From Streptomyces rapamycinicus NRRL 5491 (GTDB lineage: Bacteria > Actinomycetota > Actinomycetes > Streptomycetales > Streptomycetaceae): 64,000 nucleotides of DNA. Under the pieces are notes generated by a model. The model did not search any database. It saw nothing but the letters and a program-made list of their open reading frames with translations, and was not told where the DNA came from. The position numbers and the translations under genes were made by a program. Numbering within the stretch: position 1 is the stretch's first letter; each line of letters begins with the position of its first letter. The DNA is taken from contig NZ_CP085193.1 of assembly GCF_024298965.1 (NCBI RefSeq), forward strand, positions 1,922,001-1,986,000, given 5' to 3'. Below are positions 18,915 to 28,365 of this stretch, one piece after another.

Positions 18915-20105
18915 TCAGGCGGTCGGCGCGGTCCTCACGATCACGTCGACCGCCCCCTCGACCTGCTCCTCCGTCAGATCCCCGCGCGAGGTCAGCCGCA
19001 GCCGGGAGACGCCGTCCGGGACGGACGGCGGGCGGAAGCACCCCACCATCAGCCCGGCCGCGCGGCAGTCCGCGGCCCAGCGCACCGCCTCCTCCGGCGA
19101 CGGGGCCCGCACCGAAACCACCGACGCGTCCGGCCGCACCGCGGCCAGCCCGGCGGCGGTCAGCCGCCCGTACAGCCCCATGGCGACCGTACGGACGCGG
19201 GCGGCGCGCTCCGGCTCCCGCCGCAGCAGCCGCAGGCTCGCCAGGGCGGCGCCCACGGCCGCCGGGTTGAGCCCGGTGTCGAAGATGAACGTCCGTGCGG
19301 AGTTCACCAGATGGTCGATGACCCGGGCGGGCCCCAGCACCGCCCCGCCCTGGCTGCCCAGCGACTTGGAGAGGGTGGCCGTGACCACCACGTCCGGCGC
19401 GCCCGCGAGCCCGGCCTCGTGCACCGCGCCGCGCCCGCCCTCGCCGAGCACCCCCAGGCCGTGCGCCTCGTCCACCACCAGCGCCGCGCCGTACGGCCGG
19501 GCGGCACCGGCGAGGGCGGCCAGCGGGGCGGCGTCGCCGTCGACGGAGAAGACCGCGTCGCTGACGACGAGGGCCCGCCGCCGCGCCTCCCCCGCCTCTC
19601 CCGCGTCCGCTTCGGCCCCCTCGGCCGCGTCCAGCGCCTTGCGCACGGCGTCCGGGTCGGCGTGCGGGACGACGGCGATCTCGGCGCGGGAGAGCCGGCA
19701 GCCGTCGATGAGCGAGGCGTGGTTGTCCGCGTCGGAGACGACCAGGGCGTCCCGGCCGCTCAGCGCGGAGACGGCGGCCAGATTGGCCGCGTAGCCGGAG
19801 GAGAACACCAGGGCCGCCTCGAATCCGCAGAACTCGGCGAGTTCCCGCTCCAGCGTGGTGTGCAGCTCGGTGGAGCCGGTGACCAGGCGCGAACCGGTCG
19901 ACCCCGCGCCCCAGCGGTGCGCCGCCACGGCCGCGGCGGCCGTCACCTCCGGGTGCCGGGCCAGCCCCAGATAGTCATTGCTCGCCAGGTCGAGCAGCGG
20001 GGAGTCGGCGGGGCGGGGGCTGAGCCGTCGCACCAGCCCCGCCCGGTCGCGCCGCTCCCGCTGTGCGTCGATCCATGCGAACGCGTCGTGGCGGTCCTGG
20101 GGCAT
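18915..20105 (-). CDS. bioF: 8-amino-7-oxononanoate synthase
   Basis: 396-residue PLP enzyme that condenses pimeloyl-ACP/CoA with L-alanine, first step of the biotin ring pathway. PLP lysine K247 in 'TATLSKSLGSQGG'; aminotransferase-fold landmarks 'LDLASNDYLGLARHP', 'GSTGSRLVTGST', 'DADNHASLIDG' and 'VVDEAHGLGVLG'. A short Glu/Ala insert lies at 160-175. ATG at 20105 fits the family start; longer frames upstream run into the divergent promoter. Divergent from bioB. Confidence 0.95.
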   Translation of the reverse strand: MPQDRHDAFAWIDAQRERRDRAGLVRRLSPRPADSPLLDLASNDYLGLARHPEVTAAAAVAAHRWGAGSTGSRLVTGSTELHTTLERELAEFCGFEAALVFSSGYAANLAAVSALSGRDALVVSDADNHASLIDGCRLSRAEIAVVPHADPDAVRKALDAAEGAEADAGEAGEARRRALVVSDAVFSVDGDAAPLAALAGAARPYGAALVVDEAHGLGVLGEGGRGAVHEAGLAGAPDVVVTATLSKSLGSQGGAVLGPARVIDHLVNSARTFIFDTGLNPAAVGAALASLRLLRREPERAARVRTVAMGLYGRLTAAGLAAVRPDASVVSVRAPSPEEAVRWAADCRAAGLMVGCFRPPSVPDGVSRLRLTSRGDLTEEQVEGAVDVIVRTAPTA

Positions 20106-20274
20106 CGGCTGCCTCGCCTTCCGTGGCCTCGTCTCGGGCACCGACTGTCGGGTCCGGATAGAACGTAGCCTCGTCCATGCCCGGTCATGGTGTGGCAATA
20201 CACACACCCCGATCAGCGCGTCTTGTACGGTCTCTCCTTGGCCGCGGGCGGTGGGGTAGGAAAGGATCGTCGCC
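20106..20274. promoter_or_regulatory. Divergent bioF / bioBAD promoter region
   Basis: 169 bp between divergent biotin genes. The only symmetry I see is GTGTG (20190-20194), six bases, CACAC (20201-20205), placed where an operator could control both directions. It does not match a biotin regulator consensus I know (BirA or BioQ type), so treat it as a candidate only. Confidence 0.45.
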
Positions 20275-21525
20275 ATGGACCTGCTGAACACGCTGGTGGA
20301 GAAGGGGCTGCGGCGCGAGACGCCCACCCGCGAAGAGGCGCTCGCCGTCCTGGCGACCTCCGATGACGAACTGCTCGATGTGGTGGCCGCGGCGGGCAAG
20401 GTGCGCCGCGCCTGGTTCGGGCGGCGGGTGAAGCTCAATTATCTGGTGAACCTCAAGTCGGGGCTGTGCCCCGAGGACTGTTCGTACTGCTCGCAGCGGC
20501 TGGGCTCGAAGTCGGAGATCCTCAAGTACACCTGGCTCAAGCCGGAGCAGGCGGCCGCCGCGGCGGGCGCCGGGGTCGCGGGCGGCGCCAAGCGGGTGTG
20601 CCTGGTCGCCAGCGGGCGCGGCCCGACCGACCGCGATGTGGACCGGGTCTCCCAGACCATCGCCGCCATCAAGGACGAGCACCAGGACGTCGAGATCTGC
20701 GCCTGTCTGGGGCTGCTGTCCGACGGCCAGGCGGAGCGGCTGAAGGACGCGGGGGCGAACGCGTACAACCACAACCTCAACACCTCCGAGGCGACGTACG
20801 GCGACATCACCACCACCCACACCTACGCCGACCGGGTCTCGACCGTGCAGCAGGCCCAGGCGGCGGGGATGTCCGCCTGCTCCGGGCTGATCGCGGGCAT
20901 GGGCGAGTCCGATGCGGACCTGGTGGACGTGGTCTTCTCGCTGCGCGAGCTGGACCCGGACTCGGTGCCGGTCAACTTCCTCATCCCGATCGAGGGCACT
21001 CCGCTGGCCGGGGACTGGAACCTCACCCCGCAGCGGTGCTTGCGGATCCTGGCCATGGTGCGGTTCGTCTGCCCGGACGTCGAGGTGCGGCTGGCGGGCG
21101 GCCGCGAGATCCATCTGCGGACGCTCCAGCCGCTGGCCCTGAACCTGGCGAACTCGATCTTCCTCGGCGACTATCTGACCACCGAGGGCCAGGCGGGCAA
21201 GGACGATCTGGCGATGATCGCCGACGCGGGCTTCGAGGTGGAGGGCACCGACACCACGACGCTGCCCGCGCACCGCGCGGACGCGGCTGCCGCCGCCGGT
21301 TCCGGCTGCGGCGGTCACGGCGCGGAGGGCGGCGGCTGCGGCCCGTGCGGTGACGCGGCGCCCGCCGACGAGGCATCCGCCGACGCCGCGCCCGCCGATG
21401 CCGTACCGGCCCGGGCGGCGGCCGGTGCGACGGTGGCCGCCCCGGCGGGCACGCGGGGGTCCCACGCCGACCTGGTCGCGGTGCGCCGCCGCGGCGCGGG
21501 CACGGATCTGCCGCCCAATGCCTGA
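20275..21525 (+). CDS. bioB: Biotin synthase, radical SAM, with long C-terminal extension
   Basis: Inserts sulfur into dethiobiotin. Radical-SAM cysteines C65, C69 and C72 in '[11 protein letters not shown]'; further landmarks '[10 protein letters not shown]', '[10 protein letters not shown]', '[10 protein letters not shown]' and '[11 protein letters not shown]'. The core ends near residue 325. The remaining ~90 residues are unusual: an Ala-rich stretch with '[16 protein letters not shown]' and then more Ala/Pro/Asp. Its stop overlaps bioA by 8 bp. 416 residues in all, against about 330-350 for most BioB. Confidence 0.96.
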   Translation: MDLLNTLVEKGLRRETPTREEALAVLATSDDELLDVVAAAGKVRRAWFGRRVKLNYLVNLKSGLCPEDCSYCSQRLGSKSEILKYTWLKPEQAAAAAGAGVAGGAKRVCLVASGRGPTDRDVDRVSQTIAAIKDEHQDVEICACLGLLSDGQAERLKDAGANAYNHNLNTSEATYGDITTTHTYADRVSTVQQAQAAGMSACSGLIAGMGESDADLVDVVFSLRELDPDSVPVNFLIPIEGTPLAGDWNLTPQRCLRILAMVRFVCPDVEVRLAGGREIHLRTLQPLALNLANSIFLGDYLTTEGQAGKDDLAMIADAGFEVEGTDTTTLPAHRADAAAAAGSGCGGHGAEGGGCGPCGDAAPADEASADAAPADAVPARAAAGATVAAPAGTRGSHADLVAVRRRGAGTDLPPNA

Positions 21526-22834
21526 GCCGCTGACCCCGGCCGAGCTGCGGGAGCTGGACCGGCAGCACGTCTGGCATCCGTACGGCCCGATGCCCGGCCG
21601 CCAGGACCCGCTGGTCGTGGAGTCGGCGGCCGGGGTCAGGCTGCGGCTGGCCGAGCCGGTGGAGGGCGTCCGCGAGCTGGTGGACGGTATGTCGTCGTGG
21701 TGGTCCGCCATCCACGGCTACAACCACCCCGCGCTCAACGACGCCGCGCGCGGTCAGCTGGACCGGATGAGCCATGTGATGTTCGGCGGGCTCACCCATG
21801 AGCCCGCCGTCCGGCTGGCCACCCGGCTGGTGGAGATCACGCCCGAGCCGCTCCAGCACGTCTTCCTCGCCGACTCCGGTTCGGTGTCGGTCGAGGTGGC
21901 GGTGAAGATGTGCCTCCAGTACTGGCGCTCCCTCGGCCGCCCCGCCAAGCGGCGGCTGCTGACCTGGCGCGGCGGTTACCACGGCGACACCTGGCAGCCG
22001 ATGGCGGTGTGCGACCCGGAGGGCGGTATGCACCGGCTGTGGTCCGGGGTGCTGCCCGAGCAGATCTTCGCGGACGCGCCGCCGCCCGGCTTCGACGCGG
22101 ACCCCGACCCGGCGTACCAGCGCCACGTCCGTGAGCTGGTGGCCCGGCACGCCCATGAGCTGGCCGCGGTGATCGTGGAGCCGGTGGTGCAGGGCGCGGG
22201 CGGGATGCGCTTCCACTCCCCCGCGCTGCTGCGGATGCTGCGCGAGGCGTGCGACGAGCACGATGTGCTGCTGGTGTTCGACGAGATCGCCACGGGCTTC
22301 GGCCGCTCGGGCACGCTCTTCGCGGCCGGGCACGCGGGGGTGTGCCCCGATGTGATGTGTCTGGGCAAGGCGCTGACCGGGGGTTATCTGACCCTCGCCG
22401 CCACCTTGTGCACCCCGCGGGTGGCGGAGGGCATCTCGCGCGGCGAAGTGCCTGTGCTCGCCCACGGCCCGACCTTCATGGGCAATCCGCTGGCCACCGC
22501 CGTCGCCTGCGCCTCGATCGACCTGCTGCTCTCCTACGACTGGCGGCAGGAGGTCAAGCGGATCGAGACCGGACTGCGGGACGGTCTCGCGGAGGCCGCC
22601 GCCGTGCCGGGCGTCCGGGACGTACGGGTGCTCGGCGCGATCGGCGTCGTCCAGCTGGACCGTCCGATGGACGACGCGGCGATGGCGGCGGCGACGCGGG
22701 CCGCGGTGCGCGAGGGCGTATGGCTGCGCCCGTTCCGCGATCTGCTGTACACCATGCCGCCGTACATCACCGGCGACCACGATCTGGCCCGGATCTGCGC
22801 GGCGGTCCGGGCGGCCGCCGCCGCGGCCGTCTGA
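21518..22834 (+). CDS. bioA: Adenosylmethionine-8-amino-7-oxononanoate aminotransferase
   Basis: 438-residue class III PLP aminotransferase that uses S-adenosylmethionine as amino donor to make diaminopelargonate. Motifs: '[12 protein letters not shown]', '[16 protein letters not shown]', '[15 protein letters not shown]', '[13 protein letters not shown]', the PLP lysine in 'LGKALTGGY', and '[11 protein letters not shown]'. ATG at 21518 lies inside the end of bioB, so translation is coupled; a longer frame to 21350 is antisense-like and overlaps bioB. Confidence 0.96.
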   Translation: MPEPLTPAELRELDRQHVWHPYGPMPGRQDPLVVESAAGVRLRLAEPVEGVRELVDGMSSWWSAIHGYNHPALNDAARGQLDRMSHVMFGGLTHEPAVRLATRLVEITPEPLQHVFLADSGSVSVEVAVKMCLQYWRSLGRPAKRRLLTWRGGYHGDTWQPMAVCDPEGGMHRLWSGVLPEQIFADAPPPGFDADPDPAYQRHVRELVARHAHELAAVIVEPVVQGAGGMRFHSPALLRMLREACDEHDVLLVFDEIATGFGRSGTLFAAGHAGVCPDVMCLGKALTGGYLTLAATLCTPRVAEGISRGEVPVLAHGPTFMGNPLATAVACASIDLLLSYDWRQEVKRIETGLRDGLAEAAAVPGVRDVRVLGAIGVVQLDRPMDDAAMAAATRAAVREGVWLRPFRDLLYTMPPYITGDHDLARICAAVRAAAAAAV

Positions 22835-22962
22835 CCCGCCCGTCCCGCTCGCGGTCGGCTCTCCCCGGGGAGAAGGAGACCGGCCGCAGCCCGGGGCGCG
22901 CGAGGGCAGTCCGGGGCACGCCCCGGGAGCACGAACGAAAGCGAAAGGCAACGGAAGCAAAG

Positions 22963-23667
22963 ATGACAGTCCTGGTCGTCACCGGTACGGGCACCGAGAT
23001 CGGAAAGACCGTCAGCACGGCGGCCGTCGCCGCCGCGGCGCTCGCGCAGGGCCGCTCGGTGGCGGTGCTCAAGCCCGCCCAGACCGGTGTCGCGGAGGGC
23101 GAGCCGGGTGACGCCGCGGAGGTGGCCCGCCTCGCCGGGCGGGTGACCCTGCTCGAACTCGCCCGCTACCCCGAGCCGCTGGCCCCCGCCACCGCCGCCC
23201 GCCGCGCCGGACGGCCTCCGGTGCGGCCGCACGAGGTGGCCGAGGCGGCCGAGAAGCTGGCCACCGAGCACGATCTGGTGCTGGTCGAGGGCGCGGGCGG
23301 GCTGCTCGTACGGTTCGACGAGACAGGGGCGACGCTCGCCGACGCGGCCCGGCTGCTCGGCGCGCCCGTCCTCGTCGTCGCCCACGCGGGCCTCGGCACG
23401 CTCAACGCGACCACCCTGACCACCGAGGCGCTGCGCGCCCGCGGGCTGGAGTGCCCCGGCGTCGTCATCGGCAGCTGGCCCGCCGCCGCGGATCTCGCCT
23501 CCCGCTGCAATGTGGCCGATCTGCCGGAGTCCTCCGGCGTCCCGCTGCTGGGCGCCGTCCCGCAGGGCGCCCCCGCCCTGCCGCCCGCCGAATTCCGCGC
23601 CCAGGCCCCCGATTGGCTGGCGCCCCGGCTGGACGGCACCTGGGACCCGGCGCGGCTGGCCGCGTAG
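22963..23667 (+). CDS. bioD: Dethiobiotin synthetase
   Basis: 234-residue ATP-dependent carboxylase closing the ureido ring. Modified P-loop '[16 protein letters not shown]' at residues 5-20, 'LKPAQTGV' with the substrate Lys, '[13 protein letters not shown]', and '[11 protein letters not shown]'. 128 bp separate it from bioA, longer than the other joints in this operon; GGAAGC lies near the ATG. Completes bioB-bioA-bioD. Confidence 0.95.
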   Translation: MTVLVVTGTGTEIGKTVSTAAVAAAALAQGRSVAVLKPAQTGVAEGEPGDAAEVARLAGRVTLLELARYPEPLAPATAARRAGRPPVRPHEVAEAAEKLATEHDLVLVEGAGGLLVRFDETGATLADAARLLGAPVLVVAHAGLGTLNATTLTTEALRARGLECPGVVIGSWPAAADLASRCNVADLPESSGVPLLGAVPQGAPALPPAEFRAQAPDWLAPRLDGTWDPARLAA

Positions 23668-23764
23668 CGACACCCCCCGCCTGGGCAGAATCCCGGTACC
23701 GGGCATCGTCCATCCCTGGGACACCCGGACAAATCGTCCGCACCTGGGACAAGGGGGAGCTCCC

Positions 23765-24448
23765 ATGCCCGTATGCCGTCGCACACCCCCGCGTGACGCC
23801 GTCCACCATCCGCTCTTCGCCCGCTGCTACGCCAGGCTGAGCCCACTGGCCGACGAGCGGGCCGGGCTGGGTGAGCTGCGCGGCGAACTGCTGGCCGGGC
23901 TCTCCGGCCGGGTCATCGAGATCGGCGCGGGCAACGGGCTGAACTTCCCGCACTACCCCGAGACCGTCTCCGAGGTCGTCGCCATCGAGCCCGAGCGCCA
24001 TCTGCGGCGGCTGGCCACCCGGGCGGGGCTGCGCGCCGGGGTGCCGGTGGACGTGGTGCCGGGCGTCGCCGAGGCGCTGCCGGTCAAGAGCGAGGGGTTC
24101 GACGCGGCGGTGGCCTGTCTGGTGCTGTGTTCGGTACGCGATGTGCGGCGCGCGCTCGCCGAGCTGCTGCGGGTCCTGCGGCCCGGCGGTGAGCTGCGCT
24201 TCCTCGAGCACGGCCGCGCCGAGGGGCGGGTCCTGGCGACGACCCAGTGGGCACTGGACCGCACGGTGTGGCCGCTGATGTTCGGCGGCTGCCATACGGC
24301 GCGCGAGGCGCGGTCGGAGATCGCGGCCGCCGGCTTCGAGCCGCTCGGCCACCGCCGGCTGCGCATCCCCGACCGGGGCCCGACGCTGCCGACGTCCCCG
24401 TGCGTGCTCGGCGCCGCCCGCCGCCCGTCGGCGCCCTCCGGCCCCTGA
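23765..24448 (+). CDS. Class I SAM-dependent methyltransferase
   Basis: 227 residues. SAM-binding motif I 'VIEIGAGNGLNFPHYP', acidic 'VVAIEPERHLRRLA', motif IV region 'FDAAVACLVLCSV', and 'LLRVLRPGGELRFLEHGRAE'. This layout matches UbiE/phospholipid- or thiol-methyltransferase-like proteins (METTL7 type); the substrate is unknown. A GGGGGAG ribosome-binding site precedes the ATG at 23765. Confidence 0.88.
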   Translation: MPVCRRTPPRDAVHHPLFARCYARLSPLADERAGLGELRGELLAGLSGRVIEIGAGNGLNFPHYPETVSEVVAIEPERHLRRLATRAGLRAGVPVDVVPGVAEALPVKSEGFDAAVACLVLCSVRDVRRALAELLRVLRPGGELRFLEHGRAEGRVLATTQWALDRTVWPLMFGGCHTAREARSEIAAAGFEPLGHRRLRIPDRGPTLPTSPCVLGAARRPSAPSGP

Positions 24449-24559
24449 TCGCCTTCCGGGTCGGCGTTCGCGTTCCCGTACACCCGCGTCCGCAGGCGCG
24501 CGAACCGGCGGCCGGGTCCCTACCATCGAGGGCACGACGTTCCGATACGGGGAGGCATC

Positions 24560-25378
24560 ATGTCCACACCGGCGGCAACGAAGACGGACGGGTTCGCGGA
24601 CGGCGGCGCCCGTGCGGCGGCCCGGGCCCGGTCCCTGACCAAGGCGTACGGCAGCGGCGAGACGGCCGTGCTCGCGCTGGACGCGGTGGACGTGGAGATC
24701 GAACGGGGCAGGTTCACCGCGGTGATGGGCCCGTCCGGCTCCGGGAAGTCCACCCTGATGCACTGTCTGGCGGGTCTCGACACGGTCTCGTCGGGCCGGG
24801 CCTGGCTGGGCGACACCGAGATCACCGGCCTGGGCGACAAGGAGCTGACCCAGCTCCGCCGCGACCGGATCGGCTTTATGTTCCAGTCGTTCAATCTGCT
24901 GCCCACGCTCAACGCGGCCGAGAACATCACCCTGCCCATGGACATCGCGGGCCACAAACCCGACCAGGAGTGGGTGGACCGGGTCATCGACACCCTCGGG
25001 CTGCGGGACCGGCTGCGGCACCGGCCCGCCCAGCTGTCCGGCGGGCAGCAGCAGCGGGTGGCGTGCGCGCGGGCGCTCGCCTCCCGCCCCGAGCTGATCT
25101 TCGCGGACGAGCCCACCGGCAACCTGGACTCACGGTCGGGCCTCGAGGTGCTGCGCTTCCTTCGGGAGGCCGTGGACGAACTGGGCCAGACGGTCGTCAT
25201 GGTCACCCACGACCCGACCGCCGCCGCCCACTCCGATCTGGTGCTCTTCCTCGCCGACGGCCGGATCGTGGACCGGATGGAACGGCCCACGGCCGAGGCG
25301 GTGCTGGAGCGGATGCACATCTTCGCGGCCGCCGCCGCGCCGCCCGGGGCCGCCCCGGACCCCGATCCGCTGAACTGA
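24560..25378 (+). CDS. ABC transporter ATP-binding protein (LolD/MacB type), no permease nearby
   Basis: 272 residues. Walker A GPSGSGKST, Q loop 'FMFQSFNLLPTLNAAENI', signature 'LSGGQQQR', Walker B 'LIFADEPTGNLD', H loop 'VMVTHDP'. The class couples to FtsX-like permeases for lipoprotein, antibiotic or peptide export. Such genes nearly always precede their permease, but the next gene here is an oxidoreductase, so this subunit is orphaned or serves a permease elsewhere. GGGGAGG precedes the ATG. Confidence 0.9.
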   Translation: MSTPAATKTDGFADGGARAAARARSLTKAYGSGETAVLALDAVDVEIERGRFTAVMGPSGSGKSTLMHCLAGLDTVSSGRAWLGDTEITGLGDKELTQLRRDRIGFMFQSFNLLPTLNAAENITLPMDIAGHKPDQEWVDRVIDTLGLRDRLRHRPAQLSGGQQQRVACARALASRPELIFADEPTGNLDSRSGLEVLRFLREAVDELGQTVVMVTHDPTAAAHSDLVLFLADGRIVDRMERPTAEAVLERMHIFAAAAAPPGAAPDPDPLN

Positions 25379-25453
25379 GCGCCGGGCCCCGGCCCGGTGC
25401 CCGATCGGCGCGGCCGCCTAATGAGGGCGAGCCGCCCCGAACGGAGCCGATCT

Positions 25454-25474
25454 CGGATACGTTCGCGGTATCCG
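25454..25474. promoter_or_regulatory. Palindromic operator candidate upstream of the F420-type oxidoreductase
   Basis: CGGATAC (25454-25460), seven bases, GTATCCG (25468-25474): perfect 7-bp arms. It ends six bases before the AAGGAGG ribosome-binding site (25480-25486) of the next gene, a position where a bound repressor would block transcription or initiation. No regulator gene lies alongside. Confidence 0.6.
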
Positions 25475-25490
25475 CGATCAAGGAGGGCTC

Positions 25491-26408
25491 ATGGCAAGGC
25501 CGTTCCGTTTCGGAGTCAATCTGCTCACCCTTGAATCGGCCGAGGCATGGCGGGCCAAGTGCCGCCACGCCGAGCAGCTCGGCTATGACGTGCTGCTGGC
25601 CCCCGACCACCTCGGCAACCCCGCCCCGTTCCCGGCACTGGCCACCGCCGCCGAGGCGACCGAGCGCCCCCGGCTGGGCACCTTCGTGCTCAACGCCGGC
25701 TTCTGGAACCCCGCGCTGCTCGCCCGGGAGGTGGCCACCTGCGACGCGCTCACCGACGGCCGGCTGGAGCTCGGTCTGGGCGCCGGCTATGTCAAGGCCG
25801 AGCACGACAGCGCCGGGCTGCCGTTCGGTTCGCCACGGGAGCGGGTCGACCATCTGGTGCACACCGTGGCCGAGTTGGAGCGGCTGCTGACCGATTCCGA
25901 GCACCGGCCGCGGTCCACCCAGTCCCCGCGCCCGCCGCTGCTGCTCGGCGGCAACGGCGACCGACTGCTGCGGCTGGCCGCGCGCCACGCGGACATCGCG
26001 GCCTTCACCGGCGCAGTGCAGCCCGCTGGCAAGCCCCAGGGCACCCTGCAGCTGATCAGCCCCGAGGCGCTGGAGGGCCGGATCGCCACCTTCCGCCGCT
26101 TCGCCGCCGAGGCGGGGAGGACCAAGGGGGCCGATGAGAACGATGACACCATCGAGCTGAACTACCTCATCCAGATGGTCGGCCCCACCGACGACCGGCG
26201 CGCCAAGGCGCGCGAGCTGGGCCCGTACGCACCGGACCTCACCGTGGACCAGCTGCTGGCGCACCCGGCGCTGCTGCTGGGCGGCGCCAAGGAGATGGCG
26301 GAGCAGCTGCGGGCCCACCGCGAGCGGTTCGGCTTCTCGTACTTCAGCGTGCTGGAGCACAACATGGAGGCGTTCGCGCCAGTGATCGAGGAGCTGCGGG
26401 GCAGCTGA
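25491..26408 (+). CDS. LLM-class F420-dependent oxidoreductase
   Basis: 305-residue luciferase-like TIM barrel. Typical features: 'FRFGVNLLTLESAEAWRA', 'GYDVLLAPDHLG', 'LGTFVLNAGFWNPALLAREV', 'LTDGRLELGLGAGYVKAEHD' and 'PPLLLGGNGDRLLRLAARHA'. The subfamily uses coenzyme F420 rather than FMN in actinomycetes (family knowledge). Substrate unknown. Strong AAGGAGG SD and a palindrome upstream suggest it is regulated. Confidence 0.92.
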   Translation: MARPFRFGVNLLTLESAEAWRAKCRHAEQLGYDVLLAPDHLGNPAPFPALATAAEATERPRLGTFVLNAGFWNPALLAREVATCDALTDGRLELGLGAGYVKAEHDSAGLPFGSPRERVDHLVHTVAELERLLTDSEHRPRSTQSPRPPLLLGGNGDRLLRLAARHADIAAFTGAVQPAGKPQGTLQLISPEALEGRIATFRRFAAEAGRTKGADENDDTIELNYLIQMVGPTDDRRAKARELGPYAPDLTVDQLLAHPALLLGGAKEMAEQLRAHRERFGFSYFSVLEHNMEAFAPVIEELRGS

Positions 26409-26459
26409 CCCGGCGGAAATCCGTCGACGCCGCGGTCCGCCCGATGGTGGGATACGGGC

Positions 26460-26885
26460 ATGAACGATCTCCGGATACGGACCGCGGCCCCCGCCGACCT
26501 CGACACCGTGCTCACCTTCTGGAAGGAGGCGGCGGAGGGCACCAGCATCAGCGACGACCGGGACGGGGTGGCCCGGCTGCTCGACCGCGACCCGGAGTCG
26601 CTGCTGCTGGCCGAGCGGGACGGTGAGCTCGCCGGGACCGTGATCGCCGGTTTCGACGGCTGGCGCTGCCATCTGTACCGGCTGGCCGTCCACCCCGGGC
26701 ACCGCCGCCGCGGCGTGGCGACGGCCCTCCTGGCGGCGGCCGAGGAGCGGTTCGCGGCCCTGGGCGGACGGCGCGGCGACGCGATGGTGCTCAAGGAGAA
26801 CGAGCTCGCCCACCACGCGTGGAGCGCGGCGGGCTATGCGCCGCAGCCGCAGTGGAGCCGCTGGGTCAAGCCGCTGCGCCCCTGA
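26460..26885 (+). CDS. GNAT family N-acetyltransferase
   Basis: 141 residues. Acetyl-CoA site 'RLAVHPGHRRRGVATALLAA' (motif A with R/Q-x-x-G-x-A), preceded by 'GTVIAGFDGWRCHLYRL' and followed by 'LKENELAHHAWSAAGY'. The closest type is small RimI-like acetyltransferases; substrate unknown. Starts 51 bp after the oxidoreductase stop. Confidence 0.92.
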   Translation: MNDLRIRTAAPADLDTVLTFWKEAAEGTSISDDRDGVARLLDRDPESLLLAERDGELAGTVIAGFDGWRCHLYRLAVHPGHRRRGVATALLAAAEERFAALGGRRGDAMVLKENELAHHAWSAAGYAPQPQWSRWVKPLRP

Positions 26886-27000
26886 CCCCGGCGGCCCGCC
26901 GCGCCCCGACCCCGGTGGCCGTCCCGGGCGCGGCGCCGCCGTGCGGTGCCTTTTAGCATGGGGGGTGCCTTTCAGCATGGGGACGGACGGAGGTGAACCG

Positions 27001-28365
27001 ATGACCGAAGTCCTCCTCCTGGCCGTGGCGCTCCTCCTGGCGGTGGCCTGTGGCGCCTTCGTCGCGGCGGAGTTCTCGCTGACCACGGTCGAGCGCAGCG
27101 AGCTGGAGCTCGCGGCCGGGCGCCGGGAGCGCGGTGCGGCCGGGGCGCTGAAGGCCGTACGGAGCCTCACCTACCAGCTCTCCGGCGCGCAGCTGGGCAT
27201 CACCGTGACCAACCTGGTCGTCGGCATGCTGGCCGAACCGTCCGTCGCGGCCCTGCTGGCCGGGCCGCTCACCGCGATCGGCGTACCCCAGTCGGCCGTC
27301 CCCTCGACCGCGCTGGTGCTCGGCACCTTCCTGTCGACCGTCGTGCTGATGGTCGTCGGCGAGCTGGTGCCCAAGAACTGGGCGATCTCCCGGCCGCTGC
27401 CGGTCGCCAAGGCCGTGGCCACCCCGCAGCGCGTCTTCAGCTCCGTCTTCCGCCCGCTGATCAGCCATCTCAACAACACCGCCAACCGCACCGTGCGCCG
27501 GATGGGCCTGGAGCCCGCCGAGGAGCTGGCCTCCGCGCGCGGTCCCCAGGAGCTGATCGCCCTCGCCCGGCACTCGGCCAAGGAGGGCGCGCTGGAGAAG
27601 GGCACCGCCGAACTGTTCGTCCGCACCCTCAACCTCGCCGGGCTCACCGCGGAGAACGTGATGACCCCGAGGGTGCGGGTGGTGGCGCTGGACGTACGGG
27701 CCACCGCCGAGGACGTGGCCAACGCGACCCGGGCCACCGGGCTGTCCCGCTTCCCCGTCTACCGGGGCAGCCTGGACACCGTCGCCGGGCTCGTCCACAT
27801 CAAGGACGTGCTGGCGGTCCCAGCCGAGGAGCGGCCCCGCCGCCCGGTGTCGGAGGTGATGCGCGACGCGGTGTTCGTCCCGGAGCCGCTCACCGTGGAC
27901 CGGCTGCTGGACCGGCTCTCGGCCCAGCGCAGCATGGCCGTGGTGATCGACGAGTACGGCGGTACGGCCGGGGTCGTCACCCTGGAGGACATCGTCGAGG
28001 AGGTGGTCGGCGAGGTCCGCGACGAGCACGATCCGCATGAGACCGCCCAGCTGATCCCGATGGGCCGGGACCCGGAGGGCCATACGCTGTACGACGCTGA
28101 CGGCGCGGCCCGCGTCGACCAGCTGGAGCGCATCGGGCTGCGGGTGCCCCCGGGCCCGTACGAGACGCTGGCCGGGCTGATCGCCACCGAGCTGGGCCGG
28201 ATCCCGGCCGTCGGCGACACCGTCGAGCCGGCGGGCTGGTCGGTGGAGGTGCGGAAGGTGACGAGCCACCGGGCGGCCCGGGTCCGGCTGCGGGCGCCGC
28301 TGCGCGGCGCCGGGGGCGACGGGACCGGCGGAGTGCGGGGGGCCGAGGGGGCGACGGGCCGATGA
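27001..28365 (+). CDS. CNNM/CorC-like membrane protein with CBS domains (first of pair)
   Basis: 454 residues. Four-helix CNNM (DUF21) membrane domain ('VALLLAVACGAFVAAEFSL', 'LGITVTNLVVGMLAEP', 'VVLMVVGELVPKNWAI'), two CBS domains from about 215 to 340 ('VMTPRVRVVALDVRATAEDV', 'SMAVVIDEYGGTAGVVTLED') and a CorC/HlyC transporter-associated domain at the end. The family exports divalent cations such as Mg2+ or Co2+. ATG at 27001 has GGAGGTG upstream. Overlaps the next gene by 4 bp. Confidence 0.93.
   Translation: MTEVLLLAVALLLAVACGAFVAAEFSLTTVERSELELAAGRRERGAAGALKAVRSLTYQLSGAQLGITVTNLVVGMLAEPSVAALLAGPLTAIGVPQSAVPSTALVLGTFLSTVVLMVVGELVPKNWAISRPLPVAKAVATPQRVFSSVFRPLISHLNNTANRTVRRMGLEPAEELASARGPQELIALARHSAKEGALEKGTAELFVRTLNLAGLTAENVMTPRVRVVALDVRATAEDVANATRATGLSRFPVYRGSLDTVAGLVHIKDVLAVPAEERPRRPVSEVMRDAVFVPEPLTVDRLLDRLSAQRSMAVVIDEYGGTAGVVTLEDIVEEVVGEVRDEHDPHETAQLIPMGRDPEGHTLYDADGAARVDQLERIGLRVPPGPYETLAGLIATELGRIPAVGDTVEPAGWSVEVRKVTSHRAARVRLRAPLRGAGGDGTGGVRGAEGATGR

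Noticed and set aside
20190..20205. Biotin repressor (BirA/BioQ) site in the bio divergent region
   Set aside because: A weak 5-bp inverted repeat is present but it does not match a known consensus; kept only as a low-confidence candidate.
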